From the NCBI GenBank assembly GCA_029931535.1, contig JAQPZY010001684.1:7905501-7969500 (forward strand): a stretch of DNA of 64,000 nucleotides, written 5' to 3'. Both the position numbers and the translations under genes were made by a program. Positions 10,884-22,400 of this stretch are shown here, one piece after another (within the stretch, counting starts at the first letter, position 1; every line of letters starts with the position of its first letter). Origin of the DNA: Margaritifera margaritifera (Eukaryota; Mollusca; Bivalvia; Unionida; Margaritiferidae). The notes beneath the pieces are model-generated. The model saw only the letters and a list, made by a program, of their open reading frames with translations, was not told the origin of the DNA and did no database searches.

Positions 10884-11636
10884 ATGAATCATATTACATC
10901 TCCAAGATTTGGAGAGTAAAAATCCCTGATTTTACTCTTGGGGGGGGGGGGGGCTATGTAAGGGTGCAAATTTCTGTCGATCTATAAAGAGCACATTTAG
11001 CTTGGCAGAGAACAATTAATTAGATTTATGAGCAAAGATATCGTATTAAATCGCTAGACTGAGATTGTGTTCATGTCCCTGTTTGGGGGCGAGATGGATT
11101 CTTAATTAAGCCTTCATTATTTAACGGTCAAGGAAAAGGTTAACTTAGATCTTGGTATCGAAAATGTCAGAGTTGAGAGGGTGCAGAAACCATTTGTTAG
11201 CTAGTTGAAGCAGTATTATCTTTTGGAAACTCTCCAGAATCAGTTATTTAAATATCGCACGACAATCAAGGGGGTACACTATGTGCGTTTGTTGCGTATT
11301 TATAATAGACGGTAGATACGTTTAATCTAATTGGCTACGCTAAATAAGGGGTGTATTCCCAGACGAATTTCATGTTTTTAATATGCCCCATCGCAAAATT
11401 TAATCAGTCTAAGTTTTTCTGCAAGAGAAAAAGGTCTTGACTCCGAGATAGAATTAGGCGAAATTCTCTCGTATAAACAATTATTCAAGGGACCAGCTGT
11501 CTGGAAGTTGACGGACACAATTCTGGCGGTAGAAGCGAGCGAGTCTTGAAAGCACAAGGGGAAATAGCTCCATCCACCTACCTACCTATCCACCTACCTA
11601 CCTACCCACACAAAGTTTGAGGGCCGGAAAGAGGCG
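10884..11636 (+). other. 3' noncoding region of the LTR element
   Basis: No env-like or integrase-like frame. Contains a 14-G run (10940-10953), a (CCTA)n stretch (11575-11607) and a purine-rich lead (GGAAAGAGGCG) just before the 3' LTR that may be the polypurine tract. Confidence 0.6.
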
Positions 11637-12118
11637 AGATAAGAGAGAGGAGAAGGGAAAAAAAAGGAGAACATCAATCTTGACTGGACAGCAGCATTGA
11701 AGTTGGAGTTACTAGCTTATCGTAGGTTATTCAGGCAGACAGGGCAATGACTTTGATTGTTTACTCGATTCTATGATGAACTAATTCTACCGTTTTAAGC
11801 AGATCGGCTATTTACATAAGTATTTTTGTGTTGAAATTCGGTAAATGATTTATTTCAAAAGGACGTGTATCTTCCTGATGTAATGTATTTTCTCAATTTG
11901 TTTTATGTAATTGATTAAATTGTTATATTTCATGTACGGGGGCTCGTGTTATTCTGTTCTATATATCTGCTCAGATTTCTATTTATCCCATCTATGCAAT
12001 TTCATATTTTATTTTATTATTTACTGGATCTGGGCAATAACATCGAGGTCGATCATCCTCTAGATAACGATAACCAACCAAATAAATCGGACACCTTGTA
12101 AGAAGAAAGTCCGCCACA
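11637..12118 (+). repeat. 3' LTR
   Basis: Partner of 6365-6846; same length, about 18 substitutions. Confidence 0.9.
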
Positions 12119-12210
12119 GTATCTCTCCCTGTAGCTTGGTTTCTCGATTTTACCTATACATACAGATATTGATCCTGTATAGATCCCTCAATTTAATAAT
12201 ATGCAGAGAC

Positions 12211-12212
<2 letters not shown>

Positions 12213-12296
<84 letters not shown>
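12213..12296. repeat. (CT)n microsatellite
   Basis: About 42 uninterrupted CT units. Confidence 0.95.
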
Positions 12297-12299
<3 letters not shown>

Positions 12300-12429
12300 G
12301 CATGCAGATGATATTCTCTTACCTACAATCTTGAATTAAAAGAATATAATAGACACTAGCCAATTTTAAGACTTTTAAACTCTTATGCTATTTACATAAT
12401 CATTTTCGAGAAATGTAAAATATTATGAT

Positions 12430-12617
12430 CCTGGTTGGCCCATTTGAACTGCACTTTCAGCACCTTATGTGGCTATATCATGCCAAGGACATGGGAGCGC
12501 CTTTTCGCAACGACACACTGAAAAAGCAGGACAGGGCTGATGGGGAGGGGGATCAAACCCTCAACCACTGGATTACAAACTGTATGCTCTACCAACTGAG
12601 ATAACACGGCCCCCGCA
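12430..12617 (-). mobile_element. tRNA-derived SINE
   Basis: On the minus strand the head reads as a tRNA with an A box (TATCTCAGTTGGTAGAG) and B box (GGGTTTGATCCCC). The anticodon loop looks like TTTGTAA, suggesting a threonine-tRNA ancestor. The anticodon stem is poorly paired, so it is not a working tRNA. A non-tRNA body follows (CAGTGTGTCGTTGCGAAAAG). Body extent toward 12430 is a guess. Confidence 0.6.
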
Positions 12618-12619
12618 TA

Positions 12620-13425
12620 AAATATACCAGCAAAGAAATACACAGTAAAGGTAATGTTAAGAGAAGAGTCCCAAGTATTATATGACAAAATATTTTAGTA
12701 AGATTATATACACAAAAAAGATCACAAACATCACCTTATATTCGATGAAAAAGCTTGATCGCTCAGGACCCGGAATCAGGAAAATGTTCCTTATTTCTGT
12801 ATGTGGTATAAGAAAATAGAGTTGAACCTTTAGACAATAAGTCACCGTCCCTCTGATCACAAATTAAGCAGACACATGTGGATGATAAAATGTCATGTTC
12901 TTACCTATATGTGGCATGATCTAACTCAATATGCCAAGTTTGGTTTTAATAACAATCTGTGGCTAAAAAAGAAGAAGGCTAAATTTGGTTTAGGTTACAG
13001 AACACACAATTCAGTCCCATCACGTCTTCCTTCGTATTGTCTAAAACTCTCTGTTTTTTAGCATCGTGGCAGCATTCTGATCTACTAATTCAGGAGATAG
13101 ATAAGAATATTTAACAGAGATACTTTCATATCAGAATAGAAAGCTACAAAGTAATTAACCACATATACTTTGGAAGACATGCTTTCCCTGTAAAAAAACG
13201 TTTTGCCAAACATGCCTGTCTCGAGATTATCTTAAGAAAGTATTCATTTCCATTGCTTAATTTTAAACGCGGCTCGGTCCCAAAAGATGGATTATGGATA
13301 TATGATTGAAACTTGTGTTTGAAGTATATGACCACTTACAGAGCTTATGTCAGAGGTATGATATCCGTCACGTGAAACTTCCAACTTCCGATGTCTATGT
13401 ATGTGTATATATTGTTAAAAGTTGC
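12620..13425. other. No gene recognised
   Basis: AT-rich; open frames at 12678-13061 and 13144-13335 carry no motif and no splice context. Confidence 0.5.
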
Positions 13426-13429
13426 ATTT

Positions 13430-15390
13430 TGATGACATTACTTGCCATGTATCTCAGGATAGACATGTCATAATCCAAAGTAAAATGATCACATGAATAT
13501 CAAAAATTGATTAGAATATGATCCCTTCAAATTCATTAAAAGAATCTACTCTGTTCTCAGATGTGTTTGGCAAAGTGCCAGATCATATAATAGATTAACT
13601 TATTCTTGGTACATTGATTGTGAACAGTAATTGTATTTAGGCCAATGAAGGTATCTACTTACAGTATATACATTTATTTTTTCTGACATTACCCGTCCTG
13701 TTGTGTCTCAACGTCTTAATAAGATCACTGTTTGGTTGTAGCCATGGTCAAACAAAAGACTTCTGCAAGAGTACATCTTCATGCTATAGCACTAGTGTGC
13801 ATGTTTGTGCCAAAAAATACAGTGCTAGGGTTACGATTTGGATTTCAAAAATGTGTTGTGTATCTAATTGGATAGTCTAGTTATAAATGTATTTAATTCC
13901 TGTTTATATTTTGAACAGTCTCAAGAAAATATATATCACTCTGTATGATCTACGTAGCAAATACTGTATAGCGTTGAACTGAGGAAAATATATTGCTTAA
14001 GATACAGACGTATATCTTGTAAATATAGATATTGAAAGTCAGTCAATCTTAGGAGATGAATACCCATAAAAATGCAAAGTATAGGAAAGAAAACAATTTC
14101 ATAAAATAAAGAAAACTGCAGATGAGGAGAATATAATTAGTAAAAAGGTATAAAGAAAATCATATATACGCAAGCTGATGTCGATTAAAGTATAGCTAAA
14201 TTGAACGATATGGTTATCTGCAGAAAAATACAGAAATAACAAAAATTTGCTAAATATTTTGCCACGTATAATAGTTCATTAGGTTGCGTGGAAGTTTTCA
14301 AATTAATATTATATTTGCAGAATACAACATCGCACCTAGCTCAGCATAAGACTCATATGAGAAGCTTTTCTGAAAACCTTCGTACAAGTTTGCATATTTA
14401 AAAAAATGGATTTAATTTCCAATGCTTGTTAATATCTTAGATCTATTAACTGTTTAGAGAAGACATACACTCCCACACTTACCCGTCCATGTATACAGAT
14501 TATCTTCCGAATGGGTTCAGAAATGAAGATTAGCTACCATCTTTGGTCTAGCGTGTTCGATCTGTGGCATTGTCTTACCATGTGTTAATCCCAGTGATTA
14601 CACCAATAAACATAAAACTCATCAACTTGTGAAAATGCCTCAGACTTTAATGAAAAGAGGGAACTATTTATTTTACTAAGGGACGAAATGAGAGGGAAGT
14701 AAAGATGAAATATTTGATCGTTATTTATACCATGTGTACATCGGACATATGAAAGGCGTAAACGCCATGTCATATACAAGTTCAGACTACGGTTTCTATG
14801 TGCCTTTACTACAGACCATTTCACAACAGTAAACGTCAAATTTAGATCCCTTTGTAGATGAATTTATTCAATAGCTGAAGGAGTCGATACAATCAAGGAT
14901 ACAAAACCATCAAGACTGTACATCCAACCATACGAATAAAGAATTTGAAGAGATTATAGTTTGTGCTAGACGATATCTTACGGTGGACAAGTATACATCT
15001 CTGTACGTGGAGAAAAAAAGCGAGGGTTGGAATTAGATCCGTCTTCCAAAAGTTGTGGAAGACCAAAACATCCCTGTGATAGTGAGACAAGTCATGCCAA
15101 AAAAAAAAAGTGGAAAGTGACCGTGAGTTCTGTGTGGACTTCTTCATTTTACTTTGCGTGTACAACTTCGTATGGCACTTGTTGGGATCCTTGTGTGCGA
15201 TGGAACTTTCTTTTATTTAACTGTCCACATCATATAAAATGACATCTGCATATCTGTATGCAAATTATTCAGGAATATTCAATATAATTGTTCTGTCCAA
15301 TGCATTCTGTGTCACGTCTGGTTGAATCAAAGTTGGAATTTAAGCATTGTACATTGACGCTATATCTTGGTAGACGCCATTTATAGACAA
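13430..15390 (+). repeat. Paralogous locus segment P1 (left part)
   Basis: Two blocks match other plus-strand segments: 13440-13680 matches 45908-46140, and 14465-14850 matches 46265-46640 and, more weakly, 57500-57700. A third block, 14990-15390, matches 58600-59270, including 'gtctggttgaatca' near 15319 and 59199. Order and orientation agree, so this is one copy of a duplicated locus. The right continuation of the same paralogue reappears at 22504, after the Polinton remnant. The exon seen in the 46 kb copy is degraded here. Confidence 0.55.
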
Positions 15391-15457
15391 TCTTTATTTG
15401 GTTTCTGTAGATTAGGAGGTTTTGGTAAATTGTTTTGTACTCTCTTGGTTTCGTTTA

Positions 15458-15892
15458 TTACCTTTTGCGCGACAACCGTAATCCGCTTCCCATTGCCAGA
15501 TTTGTAATCACTGAATCAGCTATACGTTGTTGATAGGCTTCATTGATATTACTAACCGGAGCTGGCATTGTTGCTGTTGATGGTAATGTAAGCGCTGTTA
15601 GTGGTGCAAAAGTCACTAATCGTCGTTGTCGATCTCGAATCAATTGAACCGCTTGCAACGCTAAATTATTCAACCGATCCGCAGCTACGTTTTTGATGCT
15701 ATCAACGACTCTCACTGCAACTTGCTTAGCAATTTCCGCAGCGCGTGAAGACGAGGCCGCGAGCACTTTTGGTGCGCATGTGAACAATCCCCGGACAACA
15801 TCACCAAAACCATTTCCGTAATAAGCCATGTAAACGTGTTTTCTCGAGTTTACAACACGCACTGCTATCACACGTCCGCGTACTACTGTCAT
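15458..15892 (-). CDS. Small basic Polinton protein, membrane-active or core-like candidate
   Basis: 144 codons, ATG at 15892, uninterrupted. The N-terminal third has AYYGNGFGDVVRGLF, a glycine-rich motif like those in small virion proteins of Polintons and adenovirus relatives; the C-terminus is basic (SRKR). The middle is an alanine-rich amphipathic helix. It ends eight bases from the next upstream minus-strand gene's stop, a compact arrangement typical of these elements. The functional label is by motif style and position only. Confidence 0.5.
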   Translation of the reverse strand: MTVVRGRVIAVRVVNSRKHVYMAYYGNGFGDVVRGLFTCAPKVLAASSSRAAEIAKQVAVRVVDSIKNVAADRLNNLALQAVQLIRDRQRRLVTFAPLTALTLPSTATMPAPVSNINEAYQQRIADSVITNLAMGSGLRLSRKR

Positions 15893-15899
15893 TATATAT

Positions 15900-16455
15900 T
15901 TAAATGTCAGGTCGATCTCTGATGTATAGTTGTATCGTCAAGGTCTCACTGCGCAGGTCCAACACGTGCCCTTCCTGGTCCACAAGGGTAAAACGCATAT
16001 GTGCCAACCGACCATTATAAGATGGAAGATACACAAGCGTCGTGGGAGTAATCCATATCAGATAACCGGAGGCCTCAGTCAGGGCAAACCCAATTAATAT
16101 ATAACCACGCGACGCTTGTGTTGTTGAGGCTGAGGCTTCGTAATTGCCACTGATTTTGTCACAAGTCAGATTAACCCGAGTCGTGGTTTTGATCCTGACA
16201 ATATCCAGCACAATATTGTAACCGGTACCGTCGGGTCCTGCACGCAAAATTCGTTTATCCTCTGGAATTTTAAAAATGTCATCAGTCCAACCGAGAACTC
16301 TTCTCAACGATGACTGTGCGAATTCAACCTTGTACGTTGGAGATTCGATCGAGACGGCGGAGCTGAGTGTTAGTCCATGTTCCTCTATACAAATTTTAAA
16401 ATCGTGCTTGGCCACCAATGTGATCCTCCGTCGGATCTCTTCATTGGTTGATACC
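15900..16455 (-). pseudogene. Capsid-type (single jelly-roll-like) protein, 5' truncated
   Basis: About 180 codons read open down to TAA at 15900. The predicted chain is beta-rich with a C-terminal block (FTLVDQEGHVLDL, then LTIQLYIR) of the kind found at the end of virion surface proteins in this group, so penton or minor capsid is my best guess. No ATG starts the frame; a TAG lies just upstream near 16456 and related sequence continues in other frames to about 16800, so the gene is broken at its 5' end. The stop nearly abuts the 15458-15892 gene. Confidence 0.5.
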
Positions 16456-16558
16456 AGCTAGTATGCGCCAGTGGGAAGTCAAACAACATTACAGGTGACG
16501 CCACTGTCTGACGAAAACCAACAAGTGATTCGCGGGGAAGCCCCCAAGCGATCGAATA

Positions 16559-16804
16559 TTAGGCCAACTGCGACGTAACCAATGCAATCTCAAGTGTGCG
16601 TGATTCCCCAGCGGTGATTGGTGTAGAAAATGTCACATATAATTCTGGTTTCGTTGACGAGATCATGATCATCGAGGTAACGATCGGGGTTGTATCTGCA
16701 ACAACACGCTGCAACGTATCATTGATTTCGCGTAAAACCGAAAGTGTTTCAAAACTCAATATTGTGTTAGCCGTATAAATAATCGATGTCCTCAACAAGT
16801 TCAT
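16559..16804 (-). pseudogene. Beta-rich virion-protein fragment
   Basis: 81 codons beginning ATG at 16804, containing REINDTLQRVVADTTPIV and then a beta-strand-rich segment. It is collinear with the capsid-type frame at 15900-16455 and could be its N-terminal part separated by frameshifts, or a separate small protein. Not recognised further. Confidence 0.35.
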
Positions 16805-16904
16805 ACGTGAACAAGCAAAACGTCCCCCTGTCTATGATGTCATTGGTGAGCAACCGCTGAAAAATTGATGCTGCCTCATTAACAACTTCCCGCCCGAACC
16901 GACC

Positions 16905-17315
16905 CTACAAATGTTTCCAGCCGATCCGCAAGGTCGTGAGGGTCACACGGTCCACCAAGGCCGCTACCTTCCTTTGGTTGTTTTTTAATCTTGGCAAATT
17001 CTTTGGATTTAGGTAAATCTTCAAGTTGTTTTTCCGTGTTGGTGCATGTATTTGTGCCCGTGCAGGTGTAGGTAAATATTTGCGTATGGATGCAGGTGTT
17101 TGGGACAATAGTTTTGCTATCCGCTTGCTACATTTTTTAAACTGTTCTAATTGTTCTTTCAGCGCTGCCGGTTTTTCAATGGGTGCAGAAGGTATTTCTT
17201 TTGTAGGCATTTGTTCTGGCTCATATGTACGTCTTTTTTGTTGTGTGGGTGCAAATATTTGTTGTGTGGGTTGGACTTGGTACGAGGGTATATACCTGCT
17301 ATATATTCTTTCCAT
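16905..17315 (-). CDS. Proline-rich Polinton protein of unknown role
   Basis: 136 codons from ATG 17315, uninterrupted. It has a Q/P-rich N-terminal half (PTQQIFAPTQQKRRTYEPEQ) and a basic C-terminal half. No known domain; composition suits a structural or DNA-associated virion protein. Confidence 0.4.
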   Translation of the reverse strand: MERIYSRYIPSYQVQPTQQIFAPTQQKRRTYEPEQMPTKEIPSAPIEKPAALKEQLEQFKKCSKRIAKLLSQTPASIRKYLPTPARAQIHAPTRKNNLKIYLNPKNLPRLKNNQRKVAALVDRVTLTTLRIGWKHL

Positions 17316-17350
17316 AATTCCCGGCCTTCTTTTATTATTACACAGTGAAA

Positions 17351-18165
17351 TTAATTAAGTGCTTCTACGTAATGATTCCACATGTCACCGGTAGCCTGTT
17401 TCTTTCCTGAAAACTCGCTGAATACCATTTTAGGCCATTCACCGTCCATGTATTTATCAATCGTCTTTGATGGTATTTTCAACATAAAATCTTTCCAGTT
17501 CGGGGGCCTATTAAGAGCGACATACATAGGATTAACAAAGATGCGCTGTCGAGCTACTTCGTTAAAGTATTGAGCCGGTGTTTGCGTATGTGACTTGTAC
17601 TCGGGTGGTACCTGTGGAATATTCATAATTGCATCTCGAATGTCTTTGTCAAGTGCTTGTGTACCTATTGCAACCACACCAATTTCCATCCCAATTTCTC
17701 CGATGTCTTCTTTGATTTCCTCAATCGCTTTTGGCAATCGTCTGATACTCGCGTCGGTTGCCCTCGTAGCTTTCTTGATATCTTTTGTGCGTTTAGCTAC
17801 CTTACAAACTGGGCCCGGTTCCGTGTCTGTTCCCGTTAGCGCTGCCACCTGTTCCACGGTTTCTCTCGTGGCTTTCTTAATATCCTCAACACGTTCCGCG
17901 GTTTTACGTGTGGGCTTAAACAGTGACGCAAACGTTTGTTCAAAGTCCTCTGTGACATCTTATAGTGCGCATTGTTGCGACTGTAACATATTTTTGACAC
18001 GCTCGGGGCCGGCTATAACATCGCGGAAAAATTCCTGGTGTTCGCGTGCAGCTTGACTGCGTCGCTCCCCATAATCTGCTATGGTATCACTGGCGGAAAG
18101 CAGAGCTTTCTTAAACGGAGCTTTCTCGGTTTTCGATATTTCATATATTTTGTATGGTTGCTAAA
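17351..18165 (-). pseudogene. Helical Polinton protein, one internal stop
   Basis: A single minus frame of about 270 codons, open except for TAA at 17960-17962. It contains two similar helical stretches (RKTAERVEDIKKATRETVEQ and KRTKDIKKATRATD), suggesting an internal duplication, then a conserved-looking C-terminal part (PPEYKSHTQTPAQYFNEVAR). It ends just before the 16905-17315 gene. Role unknown; position among capsid genes suggests a virion protein. Confidence 0.45.
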
Positions 18166-18224
18166 TTGTTTTATCTAAACAAACTCGATATTTTCCTTCG
18201 GTAGAGCCGGAGGCTCTAGTCAAG

Positions 18225-18890
18225 TTAATAGTGAGGAAACTTTACGGGTCCGAAGTGGCCGCCACAAACATATTCCAAAACTCGTTCCACGAGTGGTCGC
18301 CAGCGCACCAGGTCAAATGAATGTTTGTCAATGCCGCGAAATATGATTAATATGTTGTCCCGAATCACTTTAGGCACCTGTGTGTATCGTCGTGTTAAAT
18401 AAATCATATCTGTGTTTTTATGTCGACCTCGGGAAATATTCGCCCTGGATTGATTTGGCTTTCCAGCGTCATGTCATCTTACACGACAAGATTATTCTCA
18501 CTCGGATCAAGGCCATCAATGGTAGGTGCTTCATCTATTGTGGAAAAGAAATTAACCGTGGACGTGGAGGCTTTGCCACCCAACGACGATGCCTAAAGCG
18601 CTTCCGAAAAATCTTGAGTATGTCATAACACGGTCGATCGTCAGCCGACGCTGCAATCACGTACAACCGATTCTACGTCAACCATCGTAAAATCATATTC
18701 AATAACAACTGAGTTTTCCCTGATCCAGCTGGACCAATGAGCAACGCACTAACTGAGTTTAGAAATATATCACCGTGTTTAGACGTTTTTGGTGTTGCCT
18801 GCGCGGAAAAGTCAATGACAGTGAAAATGGAGCCTTTCAAATCTTTGATTTTTCGAAAAGAATCAATGTGTTTTCTTTTTTCGTGATGCC
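18225..18890 (-). pseudogene. FtsK/HerA-type genome-packaging ATPase, broken
   Basis: A Walker A motif GPAGSGKT is at 18712-18735 (minus). A Walker B-like LVV-stop-DDM is at 18470-18490, where TAA (18479-18481) replaces the residue before the two Asp. The downstream block IYLTRRYTQVPKVIRDN (18350-18407) is the typical post-Walker-B signature of the A32-like packaging ATPases of Polintons and large DNA viruses. Further frame changes separate these blocks. In intact elements the enzyme pumps DNA into the capsid. The family call is strong; this copy is dead. Confidence 0.82.
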
Positions 18891-19099
18891 ATGTTAAATG
18901 TCAACACAATTGTTGCATAATACAATCATGTCTTCATATTGTGTCCGATGCCGCACGAAAACACGTACATCGACTCGAGTTCAAACACATAATGGTAAAT
19001 CCGCGATCGCTGGAACTTGTGCTTGATGTAAAGCAAAGAAGTACACATTTGTGGGAACTTCCAGTTCCATTAGCCGTAGACGCGCAGGGTCTAAAAAAA

Positions 19100-19460
19100 G
19101 GTCGTCGGCGGTGATGTCGCTGCCGCGCTAGCGAAACTACCCGGGACACCATGGAGTAAATACCCTGGTGAAAAGCGTATTCCCGGATACAAGTACTGTG
19201 GACCTAGAACACGGCTGGATATACGACTTGATTCTAGCAATCGGCCAGCACCCAGAGAAGCACCCGTAAACCGCGTCGATGCTGCATGTTACCGACACGA
19301 TCTTGTTTACAAAGCATCAAATGATATTCGCACGCGTCAACGTGCAGATGTAGATTTCATCCATGATTTGAACGCGCTCAATCCTACACTTGGAAAAAGA
19401 ATCGCTGGATGGATCATCAAAGGGGGTATGAAGGCTAAGATTGATATGGGTGGTGAATAA
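19100..19460 (+). pseudogene. Phospholipase A2-like protein
   Basis: An open stretch ends at TAA 19458 and contains KYCGP (calcium-loop-like, YCGP at 19194-19205) and DAACYRHD (catalytic His-Asp, HD at 19296-19301). This is the PLA2 signature shared with parvovirus VP1 and found in some Polinton and adintovirus elements. Spacing and the tail (GKRIAGWIIKGGMKAKI) fit. No in-frame ATG precedes the motif and a stop lies at 19092, so the start is lost or lies in another frame. Role by family: breaching endosomal membranes. Confidence 0.7.
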
Positions 19461-19523
19461 AGTTCACTCACTGGCGGACAAAGTTCGCTCACTGGGGCTA
19501 AAATATATTGATATAATAAACAA

Positions 19524-20440
19524 ATATGGTTTCTAGGCGAAGTTTAGTCAAAATATACTACAGATCTCGCTGTTATTGAAAAGGTTAAGCTGTTGTTGAA
19601 AAATTAGCCAGCGCGGCAGCAGTCACTCAAGGGACCGCTCGAAAATGGTTAGCTAAACAAGCGCTGTGGCAAATTTACCTACCCGTGCCAAGGAAGATTT
19701 CCCGTGAATGGTTCGATGTCCAAACACATAATGAAGTTCATGAGGCTGATCTTTTATTTCTTCCACATGATCGGGTAGGTGGACGACTATACTAATACGC
19801 GTTAACCGTTGTAGAGATCGCTAGCAGATATTAGGAAGCGAAGCCGCTGATGTCCAAAGATTCAGCAAGTGTCACAGATATATTTAAACGTATTTACACA
19901 TGCAGACCACAAACATGGCCACGGTTATTACAAGCTGATTCAGGTAAAGAATTTCTCAGATCTGTTGCTGCGCTGTTAACAAACCAACGTGTGCGAGTTC
20001 GTGTTGGACATGTTGGCGAGCACTCTTCGGCCTTCTCGGATCGTAGAACGATCTCTGAGTGGGTATCACGGCTTCAATAGTCATAGCAGTGTTAAATAAT
20101 TAAATCACACGCGCGATTGGATTAAAAGTCACTGATGCGATTCAACAAAAGACAGTCACCGTTACCCGCAAAATGATTTCACAACCACCACCGTTAGAAT
20201 CAATAGAAACAATTTTGTTATGTATTTGTGTGTACCTGGGAAGTTAGAAGGTGGACAATGTCCACTCCTACTGATCGGGTATGGTCCGTTGATGTATTTA
20301 CTATCTCGACCCGGATTGACTTTCCAAGGCAGCCAACACATTATCATTTGGAGTCTATGGATGAGCAATCGGTACAGCATCCTAGTAGAGCATTTGTGAG
20401 AGAGGAATTGCAAATCGTTCCTGCGAATCGGAATTGCCAC
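19524..20440 (+). pseudogene. Retroviral-type integrase, broken
   Basis: The catalytic core is recognisable: HEADLLFLP (first Asp 19748-19750), YALTVVEIASRY, and LQADSGKEF (second Asp 19937-19939; about 63 residues apart). The third acidic block (IVER) lies in a shifted frame near 20040. Stops interrupt the core (for example after GGRLY, near 19793). A C-terminal part with VWSVDVFTISTRIDFP and FVREELQIVP (20282-20430) matches the Polinton integrase tail. It would insert the element into the genome; this copy cannot. Confidence 0.85.
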
Positions 20441-20479
20441 CAATATATATTTTACGCTAGTCATTCAATCGTAAGTTGA

Positions 20480-22400
20480 TTCACAATCGCATGATGTTCA
20501 AACGCGTAAATGGTAATTCCATTGGGGAAAAGCCATCGTTTGTTTGGTATCAAGCAGAAACAAACTCACCTTGGTGAAACGGTATACACTCATACGATGT
20601 TCTTTATTCCTGATCATGTTGGCTGTATGTGTGAATTCGCATCCCTCGCTAAGACATTTCTTATATATCTCGTGTATGAGATCTTTTATCACAATAACCC
20701 CGGGCACTCCTTTCTCCCTCTTTTTGTTTATGGTCCCGAGACCGCTCTGCGGTCCAACAACGATCGAGTACATTTCGGGGCACAGTCGCACGTATTCTTT
20801 GATAGTATTACCCGCGCACTTGTCTTTGAATTTTCAAATGACATTTATGTTGGTGTTGCTAAACAACGGGTGAGCTTTTGGATAATCAATGTTGTTAAAT
20901 TCATTTACAAATATCTCCGATGCCATGTACGCGTACACATCGTCGATAGTTATATGCATCAGCAGCTAATCTGTATCGGTGTAAAGAATCTTAAAATGGT
21001 TTTATTTTATCATTGTAAAACTCATACATGAGCAGCTTTGAAAGATCAAGCACGGACGCGCCAGCATAGATTGGCTTTGTCAACTTCAGTTTCGATTTTC
21101 ACTGTGAACAGCAATGAGTTGACCATCAAAGATCTTACGGCATTCGAATGCCGGGTCCGCGATGAGCCTTTGAAGCTTGTCCTGTTCGATATCACGGACG
21201 AGATCAACGCTGATTCGCTTTCACAGATTTTCCGCCGTCTTGCCGTATACATAATTGTTCATTAGTTTTAAGAATTCATTCACAAACTCGTTAGTGGCCT
21301 TGGTGCGCAGATCCATATTCATTCGGATATAAGGAGCCAACTAAGAGTGTTGGCAAAATCTAAGCACCCGATGAATCTTACTTACACGCATTCCCAATCG
21401 CAGATACAACTACAGGTTTCGTACGTGAACTACATAGTTTTCTGCCGAAGACTTGGAACAAGTTTGGTGCATTAGGTAAACTTGCGCCCGGATTCGTCCA
21501 CGATCATACACTGATACAGGGATAGACATTCACGGAGCACCGACAGCGCTTCCGGTGCCAACGGGTAGTTGTTATGAATACGGTGAAGCTCGTCTGGGTA
21601 TTCCAAGTCAACTTCAAAGAAATATCCGTGGTCGCTGTTGCTGTTGTGATCGTGTACGTGTTTTTGTACGTTCACATCCGCGGGATTAGTCCACTCAAAA
21701 TCACCAACGGGTAGGGGCGGCATCATCGCCCAATCATAAAGATTATGAGTTAAATATACAACATGTAACTGTTTGGGACAGCGGGATCATATCCGTCCAC
21801 GCTCGGGTTATTCACGTGAGCGCGACGATGACTTGCCATTGAAATCCCGCCGCGAATACCACGCTCGATAAACAGATGCATATCAATATCAGTGAGCAGT
21901 TCCAACTCTACTGTTGTATATAACAGCAATGCATCCCAGGACATTCACGGTAACGAAAAGTAGTGCGCGGGGTCGAGGTTGTATATTCTCATGGGGGTAC
22001 CACGAAACGCTTCAAAGACATCCGCGAGCAACAACACATCGGTGCGCAAATACAAATCATGATAGTCACCGAGGATTTTGCAATCGAATGCGGACTAAAC
22101 CGCGTTTGCGTGTGCGTAGTCGTTGGTGGAAATCCCTTCGCGAGACAACGACGAATGGAATGCCTCGATCAGTGGCAACTGAGTTTTGGCAAACGTTTCC
22201 CATCCACTCATGTACACGTATGGGTACACTCCTTTTCGCGTTATCAACTTTAACGTGTCAGCGGTGCCATCATATCGTCTGTTGATTTTGAAACTTTTCG
22301 CTGCAAGGTAGATAACTAGCTTATCCAAGTTGGAATTTAAAAACTGCAGCCAATCAATGAACTGCAATTGACCCACTCCAAACGTCATATATTTTTCCAT
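20480..22400 (-). pseudogene. Protein-primed family B DNA polymerase, N-terminally truncated and broken
   Basis: Blocks appear in order on minus: LQFIDWLQFLNS and TRKGVYPYVYMSGWE (22150-22390), YHDLYLRTDVLLLADVFEAF (about 22010-22070), ELELLTDIDMHLFIERGIRG (21830-21900), a palm motif A relic where a frameshift removes the catalytic Asp (about 21735-21765), motif C as YTDTD followed by a stop (DTD at 20969-20977), and a C-terminal KKREKGVPGVIV with EFTHTANMIRNK (20560-20720). Exonuclease and terminal-protein-like N-terminal parts are absent. The identity is certain; function is lost. Confidence 0.9.

Larger units (their letters stand above)
6365..12118 (+). mobile_element. Gmr1-like Ty3/Gypsy LTR retrotransposon, decayed
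   Basis: Two 482-bp direct LTRs (6365-6846 and 11637-12118) enclose a leader with a primer-binding site, gag, and pol. Pol order is protease, integrase zinc domain, reverse transcriptase, RNase H; nothing encoding integrase follows RNase H. That order is the hallmark of the Gmr1 group of Ty3/Gypsy elements, which have a copia-like domain order. The integrase core is missing and gag and pol carry several stops and frameshifts, so this copy cannot act alone. By hand I count about 18 substitutions and no indels between the LTRs (near 4%), so the insertion is not recent. No clear target site duplication is visible: the flanks are AATAT on the left and GTATC on the right. Confidence 0.9.

Noticed and set aside
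10940..10953. Poly-G run as a polypurine tract
   Set aside because: It lies 680 bp before the 3' LTR; a polypurine tract should abut the LTR.
12473..12688. Functional tRNA gene on minus near 12.6 kb
   Set aside because: A and B boxes are present but the anticodon stem does not pair and a SINE-like body follows.
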